Source of the DNA: Sclerodactyla briareus
Taxonomy: Eukaryota > Echinodermata > Holothuroidea > Dendrochirotida > Sclerodactylidae
Direction: 5' to 3'
Length of the DNA: 64,000 bases
Assembly: GCA_026419785.1 (NCBI GenBank)
Contig: JAODTK010005683.1
Span: 105,716 to 169,715 of the forward strand
Position numbers and translations under genes: made by a program. Below the pieces are notes generated by a model that was not told where the DNA came from, did not search any database, and worked only from the letters and a program-made list of their open reading frames with translations. How positions within the stretch are numbered: position 1 is the first letter of the stretch; each line of letters begins with the position of its first letter. Positions 56,732-64,000 of this stretch are shown here, piece after piece.

Positions 56732-56770
56732 CTCCCCCCCCCCTCCAGTGTTGGTCTAGATCCGCCCTGG
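56732..56770 (-). repeat. C-tract-linked hAT-like terminus
   Basis: On the minus strand it reads CAGGGCGGATCTAGACC, then ACACTGGAGG and a G tract. Confidence 0.4.
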
Positions 56771-56779
56771 GCCTTACTG

Positions 56780-58440
56780 ATGTAACCGCGAAAAACTGTG
56801 GGTGGACAAGGTATAGTCTCGAAAATTGTTCATGGTTCACCGGAGGTTTCAAATCTGTGTTTTTGCGGTGTTTCTAACATTATCAGATTTGAACGAAACT
56901 CGGTAATGTAGACTGTCCTAGTCCCAATAACAGGCATGAAGAAGGTCACATGAGGTGATGCAGATAATTTGGGGGAGGGGGGGAGGGGGGGCTGTTGAGG
57001 GGGGGGGCGGTAAATAACCATGGCGAGAGGGGGTTAGTATCTTGTATTCTCCGGGTGCACAAATAAAAAGTCCAGTGAGCCACTGACTCACTCATGGGAA
57101 GATAGGCCTAACCATGTCTGGAAAGGCATCTGCTGCGTTCTTTCGGATCTCGTATATACTGTACATACGAGTTCACGCCTGGTGAAATGCGTTTTTCGAC
57201 ACAAACTTCCAATACAGCGGGCTTTTCAACGGCCATATCGACCCCCACGTGTTATTGAATGCACAGAGAGTAGTGGTTCTTACGCGACGAAAAGTCCTCG
57301 ACTTTCCGACGTTCGACGCGCACTTAATTTGCGCGCGAAAATAGCCCGAGACGTAGATATTTTTCCTTCAATTGTATGAATTCAGGTCCTAGCCTTCTCA
57401 TCTATAAAGTTATCGACATGAATTACCTATTCATAGATGGAACATTTCGGAATGACTCTCGATTTCTGACTTGAGAGTATCGAATTGTGCCATTTTGCAT
57501 ACAGTTGTGGAAGTGGAGGAGTCCTGATAATTCACAAAGTCACCACTTGAGGTCACACTTTTGTACCGAAAAGGAACGGTCGTTTTATCTCGTAATCGGT
57601 AATGTACCAGTTCGGAAAGGAACGCACCATATGCATCCACCCAATCCAATAAAGCTGAGAAGACAATACAATTCCAGGCGAACCCTTTGGGATTAGTAGG
57701 GAATAGCGTCGGCATATGGCCCTAACAAAACATACGAGAGTCACAATGTATACCCCCAGGGCCACTATAGTGGTGGCGTCGATCTTTGCACCCCCCCCCC
57801 CCAACACACACACGCCATTACTTGATTATGTCAGAAAATGTGAGGTGATTTCTCGGACAGTACCCAGCTGAAGGGCGTAAAACACTCGCCATGGAAGCTG
57901 GGGATCCAAAACAAGGTGCAGCATTTCGTATGTGTGACCAAAAAACGTTTTTGGTTAGAGCAACTCAAAAAGTTGGGAGGGCCCCTCTCCGATCTCAGCG
58001 CTGTTAGCCTACCCTGAGCGGTTACGGGACGGAATTAATGTACAGTAGATGGAAATGAATGGACTACATTAATTATTAGAAGTCTCGTGCTATCACAAAT
58101 GGTCAGGTAACAAAGATCAATGCATGCAAAATGAAAGCACAAAATACAACAGTTTGGAGGAAAAAAAATTCTGGTCCTTCCTGCCCGAAGTGCCGGTGTT
58201 CTCTCATCTCTGTAAGAGCAGGTGTTTGATTGTCCCCCAGTCTTAAATAGACTAGTGGGCTGGAGCCTTCCTCGTTGAACCCCCTCCCACACGCTTCTAA
58301 ACAAATCATTAACGGAGAAATAGGGCAAGCCCTATGCAAGATCAGCGGAGTAGGTTACACTCTCAGAACACACCTCGTCCCGACTCCATAGATCGAAAAA
58401 TAATGCGCTTCGTCACTGGCATGATGCGATCTAAATAAAC
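56780..58440. other. Unassigned stretch
   Basis: G tracts near 56970-57008 and a C tract near 57791 are present. The open frame at 57182-57379 (+, 65 codons) is Arg-rich without a motif. CTCGTATATACTGTACATACGAG-like symmetry lies near 57149. Confidence 0.4.
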
Positions 58441-58450
58441 TGGTAGACAA

Positions 58451-58478
58451 CCCCCCCCCCCCCCCCCCCCCCCCCCCC
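58451..58478. repeat. Poly-C tract, 28 bases
   Basis: Uninterrupted C run, the longest G/C homopolymer of many in the window. Confidence 0.95.
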
Positions 58479-58555
58479 AAGTCGGACTTGGACTTCAGGT
58501 TAAAAAATGCTGGTCACTGCATGCGGGGACATGCCAAATGATGGAGTAATTTACC

Positions 58556-58682
58556 TATAATAATAATACTACTTCATATAATAATAAAAATAAAATAATA
58601 ATAATACTAATAATAAGAATAATAATAATAATAATAATATAAGAATAATAATAATTAATAATAATAATAATAATAATATAAT
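58556..58682. repeat. (AAT)n microsatellite
   Basis: Interrupted AAT/TAA repeats over about 125 bases. Confidence 0.95.
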
Positions 58683-58901
58683 ACTGTTCTTGGTCCCACA
58701 ATGTAATTACTTAGTGTTAGGAGGCAGAATTGTCCCCAAACACCCGTAAAATGATGTAAACGTCCTTTTGCAAACGCATTTTAATCGTCCCCACCACCCT
58801 TCAGTCGCGAGGACACTACTATTCGTTTTTGACGGTCCGTGTTGAACGCACCCATACTCATTGGACAGAGCGGACGAATAATACGCACGCATAACGACGT
58901 A

Positions 58902-59090
58902 TTGTAACGCCCCATGGTATGGGGGCGGAGGTAACCCGGCTAGCGGTGGCGCTGGTTGTCGAGCGGTTGGAGGCCACCCGACTCATGACTGGTGCCTAGA
59001 CGAGGAACAATATAAGACAGCCAGTGCAGAGGGAGATATACGAGCGCGTAGCCGAGCCGAGAAAGGGGATCCTCATTACCTACTAGATGG
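58902..59090 (+). mobile_element. Possible LTR fragment
   Basis: It starts TGTAACGCCCCATGG, a common gypsy-type LTR start, and contains CAATATAAGACAGCC, a TATA-like promoter, about 105 bases in. No second LTR, primer-binding site or internal gene was seen, so at most this is a solo or partial LTR. Confidence 0.25.
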
Positions 59091-59094
59091 GGAG

Positions 59095-59725
59095 TGTAGT
59101 GGCAAACAGACACCGAAAAAATTCAGAAACACGGAAATTTATGATGGGGGGAGGGGAATGACCTATAGGTCCTATGCCCCCCCCCCCCCCCACAATAAAT
59201 TTTCCAAATAATAAATAGAAACAAGCGCGGCGTATAAAACCATTAAACAAAAGATAAGAACAGAGGACATCTGAATAAACAAAAGCTACCGACCTGCGGC
59301 AAGAGTTGTAATACCGATCCATCATTATAGTAGGTCGAAACACTCATTCACCAATGACCAAAATTCCGGGTTCGCTATTTCTGGAACCAGGCCCTTTCTG
59401 GACTAGCTAGTTACTATAACGTTATTTCACTCAGATTCAAGTTAACAAAATGCCCGACGATTAATCGGAGAATGGGCCTTATCCATCATTTTTTCAAAAG
59501 GCGACATACAGTCGGTTAGAAATGTAGCGTGTTTCGACAGAGGATGGTTAGTCAAGTGGTGTACTGTGTATGCATAATTTATGACATTTTAACAACCAGA
59601 CAACATACTTTATGGGTCACTGGGCCAATATAAAGCAAATCGTGAAATAAATAGTCGAACAAAAACTATATAGTACGTGTGACTGAGCCTTTCAGGCAAG
59701 TAATGTCAAATTACCCCGCGTATAC
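59095..59725. other. Unassigned stretch
   Basis: A C tract lies at 59177-59191. Nothing else was recognised. Confidence 0.4.
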
Positions 59726-59728
59726 ATG

Positions 59729-60000
59729 CTAGTCAAAAATTAGCCCCCGATAGAAATTACAGTAAATCAAACGACCGCTTAGTGGATAATGATAGAGTTC
59801 ACTTCGGATTATTCGTGGATTCGGTTGAACCAGGCCGCAAACCCTGGAGACGGCTCGTCGGCACGCGGCCGTCTCTACGGTCGAGTATTCCCGCTTTCTC
59901 CTGTTGCTGCTGATGTCCTTCTGAGTTTCGTGAGGACAAGGCGTAGACGAACGTGAACCACGGTCACCGGGAGAATAATCACCAAGACGAGAACCCAAAA
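59729..60000 (-). CDS. Putative 3' coding exon, unknown gene
   Basis: A minus-strand acceptor (TCTTATTTTTATTTTTCCAG) is followed by 90 open codons to a stop, beginning LGSRLGDYSPGDRGSRSS and Arg/Ser-rich. A second frame from the same acceptor opens with a hydrophobic FWVLVLVIILPVTVV run. Which frame is used, if either, is unknown. Confidence 0.3.
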
Positions 60001-60380
60001 CTGGAAAAATAAAAATAAGAAAGTGGGATGAGTAGCAATGGAAACGCTATTTTAATTATTTATTTTATTTTATTTCACGGGTTAGAAGCCATCTAAGCCA
60101 TCTAGTACCGGGCTGTATTGATCGTGGATTGAGCACCGGAGATTATTAGTTTTCTCTTCTGGATAGTGCTCAGATGAACGAGCGAGGATGGGGGGATCCC
60201 GGGACCGCCCATTACGTCCCCATCGAAAAGGACTATCAGTGAACTCCCAGGACCCGAACCTGGAGGTGCTGAAGTTCAAGTTAACATGACTGCTCACAGC
60301 CGACAGACGAGACGAGACCTATGCGAATATCCGAATTCTCATACAAACCCCAGGAAATCCACTGCCACCCAGGGGAAACC

Positions 60381-60891
60381 ATGAAGCGAAGACCAAGCTC
60401 GCAATCGTCCATCGCGATTACGGTATGTCGTCACTATAAATAAGTCGATACTTTGAAAATTACGATATGCCGTGTGACGGCGGCATTACCATCGTGACGA
60501 ACGAATTACAACGGTTTTTATATCGATTTATTTATTTATTTTTTATTTTTATATGCAGTTCATTTTTTGCTAGGTTGGCCTGAGACGATGTTTCCGTATT
60601 GCATCGTCGATTGCCATTGGAACCTATAGGGAGTTCTTACATCGACAACCTTCAGGACCGAAGGTACACCGGCGTTGCTGTGGATGGGGCCGTTGCGTAA
60701 CGGTCGCTTCGGTGGATCATTGTCTTTACTGCAACAGAAGTAGAAAATTAGTCAAACAATGTCAATTTAAGTTAATTAAGATGTCAATGGCAATGTATAA
60801 TATTTTTAACGGATATGACGATGTGGACTATGTGATCGGAAGGCTACCAGCGGTTGGAGCGAATCGTACAAGGAAATTGGGAGCGATTTAG
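60381..60891 (+). CDS. Weak two-exon gene model, small basic Cys-containing protein
   Basis: The ATG at 60381 (GAAACCATGA context) opens 14 codons ending at ACG/GTATGT. An acceptor, CATTTTTTGCTAG, at 60573 is followed by 105 open codons in the same phase to TAG. The second exon is basic, with several cysteines (for example VDHCLYCNRSRK), and ends 13 bases before repeat element copy 2. No family was recognised. Both splice sites fit, but there is no independent support. Confidence 0.3.
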
Positions 60892-60904
60892 GCCGATAAG
60901 AAGA

Positions 60905-63138
60905 AAAACCAGAAAGCCATAAGACTTAGTGATTCCTTAGACTCTTTTGACAACCTTATAGCCAGACACAAAGGACAAATGAGAGATTGCACCAGCTCAT
61001 TATGAGAACTATAACATTTGAAAAATTTCACATATTCCCCAACCAACCAATAGGGCTCCTATATTCTTGATTCAGGAAGCTACACACTAAATTTGCGGGT
61101 TTTCAGACTCTGACTTCTGGGGACCTCAAATGAACTCTGGACCTGGCCCCAAAACAATAGGGGCCATGGACTCATCAGGGAAACGCACATACCAAGCATG
61201 AGGCTTTATCCATCTGGGTGGGCGTCAAGCTATATGTTTACCAATTTCAAAATTGGCCAAATATGACTTCACAATTTTTCTATTTTCGACCAAAATTCAC
61301 CCCCCAAACCTGAACCAAAAACAATTAGGGTTCCTGCACTCCCGATAAGAAAGCTATACACCAAATTTCATCTGTCGGGACAACTATTCTAGACGTAGCG
61401 GTTGTTACCAGGTTTCAGACGTTGACCCCTGTTGACCTCAGATGACCTCTGACCCTGACCCCAAAACAGGAGAGGATGCATGCACTCATCATGGGGAACA
61501 CCATACAGTATGAGCTCCTCCATCAGGTGGGGTGGAGTTATCGTGTTACAAGCCAAAATGGCCAAAGATCAACTTTCAGAATTTCCATTTTTGACCAAAT
61601 TCACCCCGACCGACCCAAAACCAATAGGGTTCCTGTACTATCCAAAAGAAATCTATACACCAAAGTTCAACTTGTTAAACGAACCATTCGGACTTGTCTG
61701 GTTTTACAAGGATTTCAACTTTTACACCCTGGTGAACCTCAATGACCTTGGGAACCTGACCCCAAAACAATAGGGAATCTTGTACTCAGCAATGGGAACC
61801 CACATACCGATATGAGCTCAATTCCTCCGGTGGGGTTGACAGTAGTGTGTTTACAAGCCAAATTACCACAATATCGATTTTTTTGACTATTTCCTAAATT
61901 TCCCCAAAATGACCCATCAACACTGCTGAACACATGGTTCCTGTACTTCCATAAGGAAGCTACACACCAAATTGCAGCTTGATTGGACCAACTGTTTTGA
62001 CTTATTCAGGGTTTCCAGGATTTCCGACTTAGACCTCTGGTGACCTCATATGATCTTTGACCTACCCCAAAACAATAGGGAATCAGGTACTCATCATGGG
62101 GAACAAACCGACATAACAAGTATGAGCTTATTCATCCAGGTGGGGGTTGATTTAGTGTTGTTTATAAACCAAAATTGGCCCAATATCAATTTTTGGACTA
62201 TTTCCTAATTTCTCCCAAAAATGACCCCCAATCAACGCCCAAAACAATAGGGTTCTTGTACCTCCCCTAATTGAGCTACACCTGAATTTTCACAGCTTGA
62301 TCGGACCAACTGTTGGACTTAGCGTGTTTACAAGGATTTCAACTTTGACCTCTGTGACCTCAGATGACCTTTGACCTGAACCCCAAACAATAGGGATCAT
62401 GTAACATCATTGGGAACACACATACCAAGTAATGAGCTCAATCCATCCAAGTGGGGTTGAGTTCGTGTGTTTACAAGCCAAAATTGGCAAAATAATCAAT
62501 TTTTGACTATTTCCTAATTTCTCCCAAAAATGACCCCCAATCAACACCCAAATCAATAGGGTTCTGGTACGCCCCATACGAAATTTACTACAAATACCAA
62601 ATTTCATCTTGGTCGGACCAACTGTTTTTGGACTTATCGTGTTTACAAGATTTCAGACTTTGTGACCTCTGGTGACCTCAGATGACCTTTGACCTGGGGC
62701 CCCCAAAACCACTGGGGATCATGCATCAATCATGGGGAATGCCACATACCAAGAATGGGCTCAATCCATCCAAGTGGGGGAAAGTTATCGTGTTAACAAG
62801 CCAAAATTGGCCAAAATATCAATTTTTGCCTATTTCCTAATTTCTCCTCCCCAAAAATCCCTCCCCCCAATCAACACCCAAAATAATAGGGTTCTTGTTA
62901 CTCCCCATAAGAAAGTTACACACAATTTCAGCTTGAATCGGACCAACTTGTTTTGGAACTTATCGTTTGTTACAAAGGAATTTTAAAGACTTTGACCTCT
63001 GGTGGACCTCAGATACCTTTGACCTGGCCCCCAAAACAGTAGTGATCTGCACTCATCATGTGGAACGACACAAACCTAAGTATGGAGCTCAACCAATACC
63101 AAGTGGGGTTGAGTTAGTGGTTTTACAACCAATTGGGG

Positions 63139-63170
<32 letters not shown>

Positions 63171-63890
63171 AAAATATCATTTATTTTGACTATTTCCTAA
63201 TTTCTCCCAAAAATGACCCCCAATCAACACCCAAAATAATAGTGTTCTTGTGTACTCCCCATAAAAAGTTACACACCAAATTTCAGCTTGATCGACAACT
63301 GTTTCGAAACTTATCGTGTTTACAAAGATTTCAGACTTTGACGTTTGGTAACCTCACATGACCTTTGACCTGGCCCCAAAACGATAGGGAATCATGCACT
63401 CATCATGGGGAAGTACATACCAAGTATGAGCATCATCCATTCAGATAGGGTCGAGTTTATCGGGTTTACAAGCCAAAATTGGCCAAAATATCAACTTTTC
63501 ATACATTTTCCATTTTTGAACAAAATTCACCCCCCACCAGAACCAATACAATAGGGTCCCCCTTTACTCCCCATAATAAAGCTATACACCAAATTTCAAC
63601 TTTGATCAGACCAACCATGTGCTGGCTGCGTGTTTACAAGGTTTTCAGACTTTGGACCCTCGTTTACCTCAGATGACCTCTTGACCTGACCCCAGAACAA
63701 TAGGATTAGGTACTTATCATGGGGAACACACATACACAGTATGAGATTCATCCATCCAGGTGGGGGTCGAGTTATTGTGTTTACAAGTCAGCGTCACATA
63801 CACACCACACATACATAACATACATACCTACACACCCACAACTGTCATGACTGCCATAGATTCCTGACTTCGTCCAAATCAAAACAGCAA
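60905..63890 (+). mobile_element. Repeat element copy 2: head + ~9 units of ~310 bp + CA-rich tail
   Basis: The same head as copy 1 (AAAACCAGAAAGCC, then CTTAGTGATTCCTTAG). Unit cores fall near 61120, 61432, 61733, 62040, 62363, 62672, 63001, 63348 and 63663. Well-kept cores, for example at 62673-62695, contain TGACCT half-sites with spacers of 4 and 1 bases, and most units have another TGACCT four bases upstream. A 31-base A run at 63139-63169 interrupts one unit. The array ends in ACATACACAC repeats and CATAGATTC as in copy 1. No protein is encoded. Confidence 0.85.
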
Positions 63891-64000
63891 AGACATTGCA
63901 TTGTTTTCTTATTCTTATTCAAGGCATTGACCATTCCATACATTTTATGGGCCTATATACCAATTATAATACTGGTGCCTATGGGTATTTAGTGCCCCCT
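63891..64000. other. Unassigned edge of the window
   Basis: Nothing was recognised beyond the repeat element tail. Confidence 0.5.

Overview
The window reads as animal nuclear DNA that is AT-rich, intron-bearing, full of decayed transposons and low in gene content. Telomere-type TTAGGG repeats, metazoan-style transposons (hAT, Helitron/Helentron, Rex1/CR1-like LINEs, a tRNA-derived SINE) and XRCC4-like exons point to a marine invertebrate, perhaps a deuterostome such as an echinoderm or hemichordate. The species cannot be fixed from sequence alone. Duplicated segments differ by many 1-3 base indels and there are long G/C/A homopolymers, so either the copies are old or the assembly comes from noisy reads. 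Nearly every open frame here is therefore broken.

Layout. 0.25-1.07 kb: a ~167-bp tandem array. 2.8-4.6 kb: copy 1 of a mobile repeat made of ~310-bp units. 6.6-10.0 kb: two copies of a transposon-type protein gene with a LINE reverse transcriptase fragment between them. 10.9-19.9 kb: a compound endogenous parvovirus-like element. 21.3-25.2 kb: a Helitron Rep fragment and a scattered hAT transposase. 28.6-36.1 kb: repeat relics, a tRNA-SINE, a Rex1-like LINE 3' end and a MITE-like element. 37-46.6 kb: minus-strand host exons, including an XRCC4-like pair, with minisatellites and foldbacks. 48.5-51.8 kb: hairpins, a CpG-rich first exon and a 1.1-kb TIR element. 54-59 kb: C-tract transposon ends and microsatellites. 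59.7-60.9 kb: weak exon models. 60.9-63.9 kb: copy 2 of the 310-bp repeat element.

The most interesting region is the parvovirus-like element. It holds two capsid (VP) gene copies with a VP1 phospholipase A2 motif, an NS1 N-terminal region with an HYH motif, an SF3 helicase segment, and a long coiled-coil coding region. An 80-bp intron precedes the coiled coil in two diverged copies. In the better copy, splicing would join helicase and coiled coil in frame. The ends are hairpins whose stems are built from TTAGGG/CCCTAA repeats, and whose palindromic apex is present in both orientations, as the flip/flop ends of rolling-hairpin replication would be. The inferred order is telomeric hairpin, VP, NS1 (nickase, helicase, coiled coil), telomeric hairpin. 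This is unusual because VP lies upstream of NS1. All copies are broken by stops, frameshifts, truncations and chimeric joints, so this is a genomic fossil or a badly resolved locus and not an intact virus.

The second point of interest is the ~310-bp repeat. It carries clustered TGACCT half-sites spaced as DR4-DR4-DR1, the layout bound by RXR-type nuclear receptors. It occurs in two large copies that share the same head and tail.
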